Positions 34,319 to 49,878 of a DNA stretch of 64,000 nucleotides are shown one piece after another. The position numbers and the translations under genes are program-made. Numbering within the stretch: the first letter of the stretch is position 1; every line of letters starts with the position of its first letter. Origin of the DNA: Misgurnus anguillicaudatus (taxonomy: Eukaryota > Chordata > Actinopteri > Cypriniformes > Cobitidae); the NCBI RefSeq assembly GCF_027580225.2, contig NC_073360.2:9850501-9914500 (forward strand). The letters run 5' to 3'. The notes under the pieces were generated by a model. That model saw only the letters and a program-made list of their open reading frames with translations, had not been told where the DNA came from and searched no databases.

Positions 34319-34944
34319 TAGGGCTGTCACGATTATGAAATTTGGCTGATGATTAATTGTTTTTCATGAAATTATTTTCACACATTGTTGTGATTATAAT
34401 TAAATATTTTGCCAGGTTTACTTGACAGTAAATATTAATACATAACACATATATAAAAGTAATTATTTATATATCTTTTACAAACTAAAAATTCTTTATA
34501 AGAAATAAACACAATAAAGTGTCTGATAAATAACTGAAAATAAAAATGCAGTCAAAATAAACTGACTATACCAGAACAGTAGCCAATCCTACTAAGGTCA
34601 TGTTAGTACTGGATCATATGTCTGTAGTGGCTGCAATAAATCGATTCCTTACAGATTCTTAAGAATAGCATAATTGCTGTTTTGGAAATGTATTTTTTAC
34701 CTGGCAGTTCTACTGTTTATCAATTTTGCGGTATTTCTTTAAATGCTGTTTAAATGGCTTTGCAATATATCGTGTTACACTGATAGTTAAGGAGCGCCAT
34801 CTGATACACTCTCATTTATATAGGCGCCGCAGCTCCCCCTTGTGTTTTTTAGAAAGATGTGCAATCATTGCGGTGATCTGAAATCGTCGCGATGAGGTCA
34901 AATAATTGCAATGGGACGATTATTTAATTATTGTGACAGCCCTA
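34319..34944. mobile_element. Non-autonomous DNA element with TAGGGCTGTCACGATTAT ends
   Basis: The left end TAGGGCTGTCACGATTAT and the right end ATTATTGTGACAGCCCTA are inverted copies. It resembles the widespread fish MITEs whose ends contain CACGATTA. I could not find a clean 8-bp target duplication. No transposase is encoded. Confidence 0.6.
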
Positions 34945-37504
34945 TGTTTGAATCCTCGTTGTTGATAAAGAACTTAAAGTATTATGCAAAATCCACTTTT
35001 ACAAGGTGTTCGGACATAAATGTGTGTTGGTCGTGTATACACAACAACCCCACAATGAAAAAAATCCACCCTCTCCTTTATTAATCCCCATTGAATCAAA
35101 GCAGTTACATTAGACATGCTGTTTTGATTCTCTTGTAAATGAGGCATTACACAAACAAAGCCCCGCCCACACCCACTGACTGACTGGTTAATTTTACCCA
35201 AAGGTTTTTCTAAATGTGTTTGTTAGCACATTGTAGAGCACAATAGCAAACGGTCAGGGCCCTCAGAGAGGACCAGAACTTTGTTAAAATTAACATTTCA
35301 AAACTTTATAATTTTTAATAAATGTCTGCCCTTTACAATCACATTGCAGAACGATCTCCGCTTGACACTAAAGTACCGTGAGAGCGTTTTGAAAGCATAC
35401 ATGTCTAATCGCGTTATTCCTGCTCAGATGCCCGCTGATTGGTCACATTGGTCAACACACTCTGTGATTTTTAGCTATGAAATTACAGAGGAAGAGGCAA
35501 TAGAAAACAATGGGAGTCATTTAAAATGACATCATATTGTTATCACTGGGGATCCTCGGATCACCAGTCTAGTCTATGGGAAAAAGAAAAACCAGTAGGA
35601 GGCGGAAATGCACCTGTTCTGCAACCGCAATTAAACTCCAAAAGACAACTATTTAGAAAAAAAAAACACTGATATTATTTAGTCATCCAAAATTACAGGA
35701 GCATGGACTTTGTTTTCGAGTAATTTGATAATGTAAGCTATTTAAAATCTAATAGACCACCGTGCAATTTTATACTGTTGACTGCTGTGCACTGAAGTGG
35801 CGGCCGATGACTTCTTTTTCAAAGGCGCATGATGCAAAGCTCGTCACAACATGTATCTATCATGTGTGTTTTGGTACCTGGACTGCAGTCTGCATGGGGT
35901 GTGTGTGGGGGGAGGATGTATGTTAGGGGTGGTTTGGGTAGATGTCCTAGGACGGTTCAAGAGTCACTTATAGAGCGGGAGCGTAAAGCACACTTCATAC
36001 TGTATGTGGCAGATGTTCTGCATCAATGCTAATAATGCTTTAAATAACATTCAATTTGGTCGTCTGAACATAGCCGTACTTGTCTAATACACAAGTGTAA
36101 GACTACATTCAGACAGTACCAGAATACGATAATTTTGCTTTGTGAACGCAGCCTTAGTAATTTTTAATTTTGCTGACAAACATATTATAACATTGCAGAT
36201 GTAAACCATTTCAAGGTACTTTGATAAATATTATAAATTGTGACATCAGCATGTACGTCAAACTGACCATGGTCTTGTTTAGTGCGTTTTGTTTTTGTCA
36301 CTCTGGTACTTTTGCAGTTAAACAACTGCTGAGACAGTTGAACAAACACAATAAAAAACGGCGATGATCATTGAAGTGACACGTTGATAATTTTCTATCC
36401 CCCGGCAGCTGCTGTTGGTGAAATCACTTCAAACTGGTCTCTTGACCTTAACTTCACCTTGCCAGAAAGAAAAGGACAACATCTTACAGCCACTACACAT
36501 ATTGTACCATAAAGGACAAAACAATTGAATTTTTTTCCTCAGCGGGATTGGATGGAGAGAGGTGGGGCAAAGGGTTACAGCTCCCCTGGATGTGAGGGGC
36601 TTTCTAAATAATTCAAAACTGCAGTCACATCTTCAGCCTACAGCACTTTACACCAGCATCTCCTGAGCTTTACACATCCAGTGTATCTTTTGTGCCATCA
36701 TCTCTATGCATTAAAGCACATGTTTACTAAATAGACTTGAATGTTATTGCATTAATTGAAAGCCTGCAACATATTACAACTTAGAAAAAAGTGGGAGCAT
36801 TCAACGGAGATGCCCAGTGTTTGAATTTAGGGGGTCGGCGATGGCTCCTATTAGCATTGAGGGACGCCCTATAAAGCATGAAAATATAAATTAGGGGGTT
36901 CTCCTGGTTTTTATTTAAAATGAAAATACTACATGAATTTAAATTCCCGTGCTGCGCTGCCACAAAGCGATACTGTCCATTTTTGACCAAATTTCGCAAT
37001 AAACTAATCCAAATTCTTGGGGTGCTGATACGCCTTCTTTGCCATGGATCATTTGAAAAAGAGACTATAGTCTCAATATGGCTTTCTCTGGTTAAATAAA
37101 TAAATAATAAATAATGCAAGATATTTGTCTGAAATAAATGTAAACTTTCAAGTGCGCCTCACGCTGTTTTCTGGAGGAATTGACAGATTAGATTTAGGAT
37201 TGGGTTAGGACTTTTAAAAAATTCTTAAACTATTATTTCACACTAATTTGAGGGTTAAAAAATGGTTAAGGTTTGAGTTAAGGTTAATTTGTGGTTTCTT
37301 TGATTAAAACGTTGATCCAGGATAACATCTTACTTTATGAAATCACAGTGACCCTATAATGACCCATCATTATAAGGTACCCCATAATTTTTGACATATT
37401 TCGAACACTGCAGATGATCGCAACTTTCTGCCGCTTTCGGGTGATGTCATCATTTGTCCGCCCAACAGAGATTGCCCATTCATGTCTAACTCTTTAGGCT
37501 ATTG
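34945..37504. other. Intergenic DNA between cog6 and lhfpl6
   Basis: No gene is supported. 35545-35960 is a diverged copy of the repeat at 23885-24190. A minus-strand ORF of 112 codons at 36781-37119 matches no family I recognise. 36410-36690 is free of obvious repeats and could be regulatory, but nothing in the sequence proves it. Confidence 0.4.
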
Positions 37505-37884
37505 TTAAAGGGCACATTTCACAAGACTTTTTTAAGATGTCCAAAAAAAGTTTAAGCTCAAAATACCATATAATTTATTATAACATGTTAAAATTGGCAC
37601 TTTGTAGGTGTGAGCAAAAATGTGTCGTTTTTGGGTGTCCTTTAAAATGCAAATAAGCTGATGGCAGTGCCGTGGTTGGATAGTGCAGAATAAGGGGTGG
37701 TATTATCCCCTTCTGACATCACAAGGGGAGGCAAATTTCAATGACACGACCTATTTTTTCATATGCTTGCAGAAATGGTTTACCAAACCTAAGTTAATGG
37801 GTTGATCTTTTTCACATTTTCTAGGTTGATAAAAGCACTGAGGACCAAATTATAGCACTTAAAACATGGAAAAAGTCTTTTCCA
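37505..37884. repeat. TTAA-flanked MITE, family AGGGgACAT, copy 2 (right end lost)
   Basis: This is a direct-orientation copy of the element at 21455-21880. It shares the GGTGTGAGCAAAAATGTGTC, GGTATTATCCCCTTCTGACA and TTATAGCACTTAAA segments. It starts with TTAAAGGGCACAT but lacks the last bases of the right terminus. Confidence 0.7.
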
Positions 37885-38353
37885 TTTTTATGAAATGTTG
37901 GAAAATGGCAAGTTATAATTTAATTAGTGAGTTGAATTGATTGTTTAGCTGATTTATTTGTACTGTTGGTTTTACATGCATTTTAAATATATTTACTTAT
38001 TTCTATTTTTATCTATTCGTTTATGTTTTTCTACACTAATTTCTATGTATGTGTTTCTGCCTTTATTTATTTAAATAAGTAATTTTAAGTCCATCATAGA
38101 CACACATTGTCTTACTTTAGGCCTATATTATTCTTAAATCAATATCAATATATTATCGTTAATATGGATTTCCATTTAGCTATTGACTTTACGCGTGACA
38201 GTACGGGACACGTTTTCCATGATGTGTCTAAACAGAAACTGTCAAGCCAAAATGTTCAGTAGCCTAAAAAGTGTGACTCCGTGCATCCCCTGTGTCCTGC
38301 TCTCACCTGTCTCGATCCAAAGGCGTGAGTTATGCTTCGTTTTCATCAAGCAC

Positions 38354-38378
38354 TTTATAAGATGCAGTTTATGGGCGG
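38354..38378 (+). promoter_or_regulatory. lhfpl6: Possible lhfpl6 core promoter (TATA-like and GC box)
   Basis: TTTATAAG at 38354-38361 is followed by GGGCGG at 38373-38378, upstream of the inferred non-coding exon 1. A start near 38385 would fit the spacing. This is weak evidence: spacing and motifs only. Confidence 0.3.
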
Positions 38379-38384
38379 AGACTC

Positions 38385-38691
38385 GAATGAGTGAAAGCGC
38401 GCTGTGCTCTCACTCACAGTCTCCCACTGCACGCGCTCAGTCCAGGAAAGCGCATCGATTTCGTCTCGTTTTTAAAACACACCAGGATTATCTCACCGCT
38501 TTTCACGCACGAGTGACAGGGACCAATAACAGACTTCAAAAGACCTCGGCAAAGGAGAGGACAACTGAAGGAATTTAGGGCTTGTTTTCTGTTCGCGTGC
38601 GCTCACCGTTCAGCGGACAAACTTTATCATTTCTCGGTCTGGTGAAGCTAGAGCTGAGTTTGCATCGAGGCATCACCCACAACGTATCGTG
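38385..38691 (+). other. lhfpl6: lhfpl6 exon 1, probably 5' UTR only
   Basis: A strong donor CGTG|GTAAGT at 38691/38692 ends a GC-richer segment, and a matching acceptor TTGACAG|GTG at 39266/39267 opens the coding exon. The 5' limit is a guess from the TATA-like motif. An open frame of 131 codons spans 38183-38578 but resembles nothing known and is treated as chance. Confidence 0.5.
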
Positions 38692-39279
38692 GTAAGTTAT
38701 TAATTATGCACGATGTTTAGTTTTATGGTATCATGCGTTACATGACTGTCCTGTAGCTAGTTTGCAGGGTGTTTTTCAGTGACTAAAATAGATGATCAGA
38801 TTGCTTATGCTTTGCTTGTTGCATTTCTTTTATTTTCCAGTACCTTTTAGTAGGCTAGTATGCTGTGTGTGTAGGACATGTTAGACCCCCTTGCTGCTTT
38901 TGTGAAAGTCTAAAGTGATGTGCGCTTTTTTAGGATCCGTTCACACAGACGCGTTTTTGCATCAGCGCTGTCTCGCGCTTCGGACCCTGCGCTCATTTGT
39001 TTCATTACGCAACGGCCCATATAAACTTGTTTTACTTAGTTGACAAAACCATCTGTGTAATTTGCAATAGTATGTGTTAGAGTTTAGATCCTTTCTCAAA
39101 ATCAAACTCATTTTTGGACTGATTTAATTGCACGTACACTTAAGTATACAACAAACACTAATAAATGCATAATTATAAATCAACATACATCTTAATATTA
39201 TAAAACTAATATTTTAAAGGTTTATCAGTGTTGCTGATTCAGGTGAAAGTTCTGTTTCTTTGACAGGTGACGCAGAACC

Positions 39280-41632
<2,353 letters not shown>

Positions 41633-41918
41633 TTAAAGGAACAGTATGTAAGAAATGTATATCAATTAATCATAAAATGGCCCTGATATGTCACTAGACA
41701 TTAAGAAATAATTTTCATTTCAAAAACTTATATCAATGACAACAGTGGTCCAGACAGGATTTTGTCATTTAAAAAGTGGAGTTGCAGCCCTCAACTGATG
41801 TTTATGTTGTCATTTTGTGTACTGGCCACCAGCTATATAATTGCAGTACCAGTTTTAGCCACAAGTTTTGTGATTGCAATACCACTTTTGGCCACAATCC
41901 TACATACTGTTCCTTTAA
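41633..41918 (+). mobile_element. TTAA-flanked MITE, AGGAACAGTATGTA ends, copy 2
   Basis: TTAA then AGGAACAGTATGTA at the left and TACATACTGTTCCT then TTAA at the right. It is the inverted partner of 21150-21436. Confidence 0.85.
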
Positions 41919-43085
41919 ACGTTTGTTTGTGGGACCTACCGTTATCGTTCAATTACACCGAAAGTGACAGGAGTGCAAAACGTTACAACTTACCCCATAG
42001 GTGGGGTTCATTGTAACAAACAGAGGGTTTGTTGTAACACCTGCAAGAACATTTTGTTTAAACACAAATAATTTAATATAACTCTATCTATTCAGTATCT
42101 ATATACTAAAGGTGAATATTGTTTGTATATCTGCCTATAGAGGATATGCATTGACTTCACTTTTCCATGTGACCAAGCCGGAACTTGCACTGTTGAGTGG
42201 GAAATGTTCAACAAAATGGCTGGTTTTCATAGCGGCTGCTGCAAAAATGGCAGTAAAACTGACTATTATCAGCTTAAATTGAATTTAGTTGGACTTCATA
42301 GCAGAAGTGGACAATACTTAGTTACATTAGTAACATTTTCCAAGCAGCTGTGCTTTATTAAGGTGTTTGTATTGGGAAAAAATTTACTTAGCATAGAATC
42401 ATACTGTGTATTCTTTTATATTGCATATTAAAATTTATTTAATATCTAATTACATTTAAATTGTGTACTTTTACTTGAGTAAAAGTACGTTAATGTACTT
42501 AAATATTAAATGTAAAGCAAAAACTTGTATTTATGAAATGTTATTGAGTAAAAATGATGATAATATGCTTAGGAATTAATGTTTTCCAAAGAAAATCACG
42601 GATAAAATACAAATATTTGAAAAAATACTTTTAAGTGAAACCTGTGGTCGGTGGACGTTGGCATAAACGATCAATTTACTTCTCCTTTCGGTGTTTTTTG
42701 GCAGTCTGTGAAACGATAGCTCCGAATTCTTGTTAATCTGTTAGTACAGTCTATCGCACAACAGCTGTTTCCCATTTAGACGCTTTTTCCCCGTGTTTTT
42801 GCTAATTTCACACTGTACACAAATGCTGCCGCTCTGTCTTTTGCCACTCAGTGGGCGTAATCGCAGTCACTTTCCCCAAAGCTGACGTCACGTGCATACC
42901 CTCTATATGTCACAGTCCCATTCTGTCTGCACTCCTGTTTTCCTCAGTCGTCACTCTCTTTGGACTACATTTCCCATCATTCTTTACTCTCCCTTACCTG
43001 ATTTGTGTTTGTAATCATACCAACTGACAATCATCACCCTCATCACTCCATTGTTTTATTTGCCTCGCTGTTCCTGTTTGTCTAT
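41919..43085. other. lhfpl6 intron, mostly unassigned
   Basis: 42465-42500 has TACTTTTACTTGAGTAAAAG, a palindrome also seen in the hAT-like element at 60691-61989, so a decayed relative may lie here. Confidence 0.35.
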
Positions 43086-43698
43086 GGCTACGTTTACACG
43101 TGGGCGGCTATTTTCACAAATGGACATTTCAACCTCTCCGGTTTCAAAAATAATATTGTGCACACAAGTCAGTTTTGAGAAAAGTGTTTATTTACATGTA
43201 CCCGTGAATATATAGTTGTTGCAGTAGGTGTTCGATGATGTCAAAGTACCGCATAAGGGTGTCACGATTTCGATTTTAAATCGAAATCAATCGAAATTAA
43301 GTCACAACCTCAAACTTCGAATTAAAAAATGGGATCGTCGATGCTGCCAGCCTGCCACGCCCCCATGTCACGTCAGGTCGGCTTGCCAAGCGGGGGAAAA
43401 TAAACCTCTTAGAGGAGCCTTTAAAAACATCGGTCCAGTGGAACGCGATTTATATTTTAAACACGAGGGATGTATTGCTACAACTCCTTGAAATGCATAT
43501 CATAAACAGGATTACTACCTAGTAAGACAGTGAGAAGCGCAGCTGCTTATGACGCGCAGGATTTATTTCAGATGATAGTAGTCCAAGACGCGCGCATTAA
43601 GTCCATGTGCGTGCAAGAAGGAATCCTCTCTCTACAAGCTCTCTCGCGTAAAGTAAAGCCCACAAACCCCCATTCGAGGAAAATTTTGCATGTTAATG

Positions 43699-43747
<49 letters not shown>

Positions 43748-43922
43748 GCATATAATTTTTTGTCTTTCAAAAAAAATTCATTTAAATATTGAGAACTCTG
43801 GCCGGAGTTTTTAGAAACAATCGGTTTCAGAGGCGAGTTCTCCGTTTGCGTGTAAACGAGGGGCACAAACGAAGGTAAATATCTCAGTTTTTAAAAATAA
43901 CCATGTACGTGTAAACAGAGCC
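43086..43922. mobile_element. DNA element with GGCTACGTTTACACGT ends plus a nested element
   Basis: The left end GGCTACGTTTACACGTGG and the right end CCATGTACGTGTAAACAGAGCC are imperfect inverse copies, with TAT on each side. Inside, from 43255, GGGTGTCACGATTTCGATTT marks a second element, and 43706-43746 is an (AAT)n microsatellite. Confidence 0.6.
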
Positions 43923-46710
43923 TATGTCCGTTCTTGTTTGGGTAGCGTTTCTGTTGCCAATGTTAATGCCAATGTTAATGTTATCAAATGTGAATGTTAT
44001 CAAATGTGAATACTTTGTTACCATCTTTGTTTATGTTAAAGTTTTATGTTCGTGGTTAATTCCTGTCGTCATCCTCTCTTTTGGATTTATACCCAGCAAC
44101 ACGTAACACTATAATAGATAGATATCCACACATTCACCCATCCATGATCCTTCATCTAACCATCCTTGTATTATGCATCAATGCATATTAATAGATCCCA
44201 ATAGATTTCAATCACAGCTATCAGTTACTAGGAGTTGCTGACATGTTTCAAAATGGTTTAGGTAACAAGACAGTGATTAAAATAATATAAGGTTGGATTT
44301 GGTGACTTAACTCAGAAATCGAAAATGCACGTTTCATGCCTCCAAAACACTCTTTTGTTCAATATCTTAACCAAAACACATCAAAACTTTTCACAAATTC
44401 ACAGGAGATCATCTTCTGACAGTAAGAGAAAAAGACCAAAAGCACAGATTGCTCTGTATAAATATGTAAAGTATAGCTGTGTTACTATTAACCGCACGTT
44501 AGTTTGGCTTTTGAACCGAAGCAAATAAATGGGTGCAGTTCAGGTGAAGCTAGGTAAAGTTCAGATCTATTTCGGTGTTAGAGAAAACAAGAAGTGATTT
44601 AGGGTCCAAAATTAACTTGGGTTTCATTTAGATGGTAATTAAAATAACACATTGTATACATATCTGTATTGGTACATATTAGGACCTTTTTAAAGGGTAC
44701 TACCCCAGTGGCAGCTTTTGTACGTTTATTTTCAAAAGTGTACTTTAGAGAGAGCGAGCGGTCAGAATATCGATATGCAGGTTTCTCCAATATTGTGTGC
44801 ATGTTAAGAGTTTTAGGAAGTTAATAGAGCGTGAGAGCAGTGCTTTAACTCTACACACTGAAATGGCTGCTAAAGCGTAACTTTAAATTGAAGTATGCGG
44901 GACAGAACAAAAGTGAAAAAAGAGAAAGAGACCACTGAAAAGCCCCAGACGGAGGTTAATAGAAAAAAATGCCAGGGACCCAACAAGAGAGAGAGGAGAG
45001 GGAGAGGAACATTACACTGATGTTAAATCACTGGACCGCGGCTGTCCCCGCCTATTGAGTCCCTTTCATTTCTATTGTGGTGTGTTAATGAGAGCTGTCT
45101 GGCCGCGAGGTCTGTGAGGAACGGGTCTTTGGCACAGGCGGCACCTCCCCGTGGTTCACATTGACTCATCTGCTGCCCATTTCACTGATAACGAGACAGA
45201 TAAGCCCTTTATGTGTCACCAAGACATCTTTCATTAGAAACTCTTGTTCTGAAGCCTGTCTTTGTTCTTTCAAACGTGAATGATGTTTCGCTTTGTCTTG
45301 AAGCCCCTAGCAGAGTTATGAACGTAATCTCAACCTTTCATTAAAAATTAATCAAAGGATCCTTGGTGGTTAGAAAATGTGATGCTATTTATAAACGGAA
45401 AATGTACTCAAACATAAGATTCAAATGGGGAGGCGGGTCACTGTAAAATAATCAATTATCAATTTAAAATAATTGCGCGTCTCATAAAAGTTGTTAAAAA
45501 AGTTTATTAATTCTCTTCATGTGACAGTATATTGTCCAATTCTTGATAAAATATTTATATATATAAACAGATATAAATATACATTTTAAAAATGTAAATT
45601 AAATTTGTCATTTTAACACATGATTTATTTATTTAGATTTTTAAATGAATGTGTGATTGATTCCTAGTCCTTCTTCATAATGTCTTTGGATTATGAATGT
45701 ACCAGCATGTGTCCTTTCGTACAAGGCAAAGGCAATCAGCCACAAATATTTGCATTGTTTGGGTGTGTTAATAAGTTTACATGTGTGTGCTGCTATAAAT
45801 GTAGATTGATTTGTATTTCACTTAGAAGAAGTACCATGATTGCATCACCTTATCACAGAACAGGTTTGTCCTGCTGTGTTGTTAAGTCAAAAGTTAAAAG
45901 ACTTTTCTATGACAGATGAATCGTTGGATCCTGATCTTTCATGTTCCTGTTTAAGGTTTAAAGATTTGTCTGGAGTATAAATGTAACATCACGTTTTGAC
46001 ATTCTCGGTCATCATGCTGAATAACATCAAGTGATTCATTGTTGAGTGCTTTCAAGATTGTACGTGATGAATTGCTCATTGTGTACGGTATGAATAATGC
46101 TGAATAACTTCTATTGAATAGCTGATTTGTTTGGTGTAATGGTTGATTCGTATAGTGTTTCACACCGGAAGAAAATGTTTTTGAATGTGATAGTTTTCCT
46201 TTTTAAGAAGTCTGTTTTGTTACGTGGAAATTTTAGCCAATGATTTTGGGTCTCAAAAAAAAAAAACAATTGATGATTTTTTTGTGTTTGCCTAAGGAGT
46301 CCCGAAAGATTTCTTTTCTCGAACTTCCACTAATAGAGTTTTGCCATTGAAATAGTACAAAAAACGTTGGCCTCTCTATTGCCATCTGTGTTTGAGACAT
46401 GAAATTACTGGTTATTTGCTTTTTACGTTTGTCACAATTAAATTCAACTTGACAGCTCAACTTATAAATCATTATTATAAGCTAATTGTTGTGAATACAA
46501 CGAATACAAAGTTTTGAACAATGATTGTTCACTTGTGATTGTGTACTTGATAAATAACATCATTTTGTTTATGTTTAACCAAAGAAGTTAGAGAATGGAG
46601 CTTTAATATCTGTAGATTTCTATATAATACTTTAGGATCCAATAACCTATCAAAGGGCACCTATTTCATTGCTAAAAAAAATGTTATTTTGTGTATTTGG
46701 TATAATACAA
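43923..46710. other. lhfpl6 intron, low in recognisable repeats
   Basis: No gene is found. 45020-45240 is GC-richer, lacks repeat signatures and carries two GATAA motifs (CACTGATAACGAGACAGATA). It is a candidate conserved non-coding element, by appearance only. Confidence 0.3.
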
Positions 46711-47329
46711 CAACCCAGTCTCACGGCGGGTCGTGTTGTAGTGACAGAATTGTTTATTGGTTTGTTGGTGTTTGCTGACACGAATTACTGCTGTTTTTCG
46801 TGGCTCCGGAGACGAATGTCTTTTTCGTCCTTCCCAGCACGAATTTCTATCAATGGCTGTTCGTGTCTGTGCCACGACTTTCTTTATCGTGTCATTTTTT
46901 ATATTTTGTTTTCTCATTGTTGTTTCCTATTTTTTGACCATTGTCGCTTAGGGTTTGGGTTAGAATCACTTTCTGCGACTTACTAACCCAAACCCCAACT
47001 CTAACCCCAACTCCAGGTGAGAATAGTTTTAAAAGTGGACGAAAAACATGTAGAAACCAATGCAAAAAATAACATCCTAACGCAAACCCCGGATCTAACC
47101 CTAACCCCAAGCGACAATGATTTAAAAATAGGAAACAACGATGAGAAAACAAAATATAAAATGACACGATAAAGAAAGTCGTGCCACAGACACGAACAGC
47201 CATTGATAGAAATTCGTGCTGGGAAGGACGAAAAAGAGAAAATTCGTGCGGAAATTCGTGTCATCAAACACGAATAAATTAATCAAAAATTTTCGTTACT
47301 ATAACACGACTTCCCGTGAGACTGTGTTG
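46711..47329. mobile_element. Foldback element with CAACCCAGTCTCACGG ends
   Basis: The ends CAACCCAGTCTCACGG and CCGTGAGACTGTGTTG are inverse with one mismatch. Arms of over 200 bp pair (GACGAATG/CATTCGTC-like, GCACGAATTTCTATCAATGG and its exact inverse). AATACAA flanks both sides (46704-46710, 47330-47336). The middle has CTAACCC/GGGTTAG-type runs. Confidence 0.88.
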
Positions 47330-47560
47330 AATACAAAGTGTTTGCGTGGTGTATGGTTAAAAAATGTTTATGGTTATTATTTTCCACATACCGTACATTT
47401 TTTGTAGCTCCAGATTTCACTCCCTTCCTAAAATGCATACATTTCAAAAGCTCTGTGTCCTTGATTGGCCAGCTAATCTCTACGTTGTGATTGGCCTGAA
47501 TACCTCTGATGTCAGCCGGAAACGTGACGCTCCCTACTATGTTTGAAAGATTTGCTCACA
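47330..47560. repeat. Host repeat of the foldback insertion (inverse relative at 50505-50740)
   Basis: Together with 46640-46710 this forms a repeat interrupted by the foldback element. TTGGTATAATACAA joined to GTGTTTGCGTGGT matches the uninterrupted order seen in reverse at 50640-50690. Confidence 0.65.
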
Positions 47561-48143
47561 ATGCAATGCTAACAGGAGTTAATTTACAGGCTGTGAGTCC
47601 GAAGCGGGAGGAATTATGATAATGTCGGCCTTTACTACATCACCAATCCCAGGAAGTTAACTGTTGCCTATATATCGTTAACATGAACTAACACACACTT
47701 ACACACCAAAGGAAAGTAAAATCGTGAATCGGACAATAAGTGCTCTTTAAGGCCATGTGAAACTTACCAAGAAGGGGATGCAACAAGACAATGACAAAAA
47801 ACACAGTCGCTTCCCAGAAGAATTAATTTTTTTAGAGTAACCCAGTGATTTAAGTCCAGTTAAAATGCTTTGAATGACCTTAAAAGAGAGATTAACACCG
47901 GAAATCTCAAGAATCCAGTTGATCTGTGAAGAGGAATGGTGAAAAATTCCACATTGTCTGTAAAAACAGGAAGCGTCTGAAAACGAGTTAATTGCTGCCA
48001 AAAATAAGCCAAACGGTTATAAAATCAAAAGGTTTACATAGAAAAACCGTAAAGTCTCAAACATTAAAGTCTTAAACCCAAAAAGAAATAGTTTCTTAAA
48101 GTGAAGGCTCATCCACGCCTTCCAAAAATGCCTCATTCACAAA

Positions 48144-49040
48144 CAGGGGCGTCATGCACCAATTTTTTTTAAGGGGGCACAGTGTCAACGAGTGATGACT
48201 AACTTTAATATTAAATGCTATTCAATCGGAATAATGACACATTTGCATCATATTTACATCTAAAACGGCATGTTTTATTTATTTAAGTCTTAATGGCTTG
48301 TTTAATTGTGTCATTAATGCATTTTGCACAACAACTACATTATCATATAAAATTAGTGTAATTTTAAATCCATAAAGTATATAAACAACGAAAATGACAT
48401 AAGCTATAGCCACGTGATTGATTTTAATGTTCAATAATGATTTTAAAAAATATGTTTAGATAAAATTATTAGAGGAATGGATTTTTGCATTAAATTTTAC
48501 CTCATATGTGAGCATGTGAGATTCCGCGCCCGCGTGAACTCTGGCGAACTTTGGCGTTGTGCCAAGAAGATGAATCTCTACTAATATAACGTTGAGACGG
48601 TCACATTTAAAACCATACATTTTCTACACAGAGGAGGTTAACTGCAGATTACCGTACTGGGGTTTGGAAATGTTGTGAGCGTTTCTAACACGTTTTAATT
48701 CCTCAGATAGCCAAATGCAGCTGCAAGCCAGCAACAGGAGAGAGCTCGTGAGCGCGCCCAGACGCTGATGACGTCTGCGACTGCGCTGACTGCAGCGCTA
48801 GCTGCCGCCAGAATAAAAGTAATGTAACATGATCAAATCACTATCAAAACGGCGAAAATCTCAGAAAAGTGACAAGGATGCAGCACAGAATGTATAATAT
48901 TGTGCATATTAAACAGATTAAAAGTCAAATAACAGATGAATGGAGGTTTATTTGATTTTGAGGTTGGATGCAAAATCCATTGGCTCAAAAAAACCAAGGG
49001 GGCAGGTGCCCCCTCAGTTTGAATGGGCATGACGCCTCTG
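48144..49040. mobile_element. hAT-like element, CAGGGGCGTCATGC ends, perfect 8-bp TSD
   Basis: The ends CAGGGGCGTCATGC and GCATGACGCCTCTG are inverse with one mismatch. TTCACAAA flanks both sides (48136-48143, 49041-49048). It is inserted in an older repeat (about 47740-49370). No transposase ORF. Confidence 0.93.
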
Positions 49041-49377
49041 TTCACAAATATCCTCACATATCTACATCACATTTGCACAACACCGCCCAAATTTGTATGC
49101 AAAAGAAGGTGGTGTAACTTTTATTCTCACTGTAGTATTGTGTTTTGGTAAGGGCATAACATTTCCGTCACACGCTTAAGGTATTCGTCCAATCACAACG
49201 CACTGACTAGCTTGCCAATCAGAGCACACCACACTTTTCAGAATGATGAGCTTTGTAAAAATGTACGCGTTTCAGAAACGAAAACTGTGTTTTTGGAACC
49301 GCGGAAACACACACGCATTACACCAAGAACACAAAATAATGTTTTTTTTATTTTGACCCCCCTTTAATCTCAAATTA

Positions 49378-49708
49378 GGGGTGGGGCGATCCGATATTTT
49401 GTATCGATATTAGTCTGTTATAGGGGAAAATGGCCGGATCGAATATTGTTAAAGTCGGGGAATACAATCCGATCCGATACCAACACGGACCTTAACTGCC
49501 ATGGCAAACTTTTTATCATACCTAAGTTATGGTTTACTTCACACATTTACTTTACACTTTTAAGGCTAACAAATGTGTTATTTGCAGCTTAATTGATTAA
49601 AAGGGCGATAGAGATGGTATTGGATCGGATTCGGGATCCGACAGATACTCAAGGTTGTGGTATCGACATCGGTATCAGACATGAAAAAGTGGTATCAAGC
49701 CCAGCCCT
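49378..49708. mobile_element. hAT-like MITE, GGGGTGGGGCGATCCGATA type
   Basis: The left end TAGGGGTGGGGCGATCC and the right end CAGCCCAGCCCTA-like terminus surround GATCCGATA/TATCGACATCGGTATC segments. Flanks TCTCAAAT and GTTCAAAT are an imperfect 8-bp duplication (6 of 8). Confidence 0.65.
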
Positions 49709-49809
49709 AGTTCAAATTATAGACCAGTGTTGCACAGAATTTATAGTAAATCTTGGCTCTTCCTGCAACTGTAATCCAACAGTGTTTGGTCACCCATAAG
49801 AATAGATAT

Positions 49810-49812
<3 letters not shown>

Positions 49813-49875
<63 letters not shown>
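49813..49875. repeat. (GA)n microsatellite
   Basis: About 31 uninterrupted GA units. Confidence 0.97.

Positions 49876-49878
<3 letters not shown>

Noticed and set aside
36781..37119. 112-codon minus-strand intergenic ORF
   Set aside because: No domain recognised and no splice context. It may be repeat-derived.
38183..38578. 131-codon ORF upstream of lhfpl6
   Set aside because: It overlaps the promoter or leader, matches nothing known and is not in frame with the lhfpl6 exon.
46960..47110. Interstitial telomere repeat
   Set aside because: CTAACCC-like words occur only as a few irregular copies in the middle of a foldback element, not as a true (TTAGGG)n tract.
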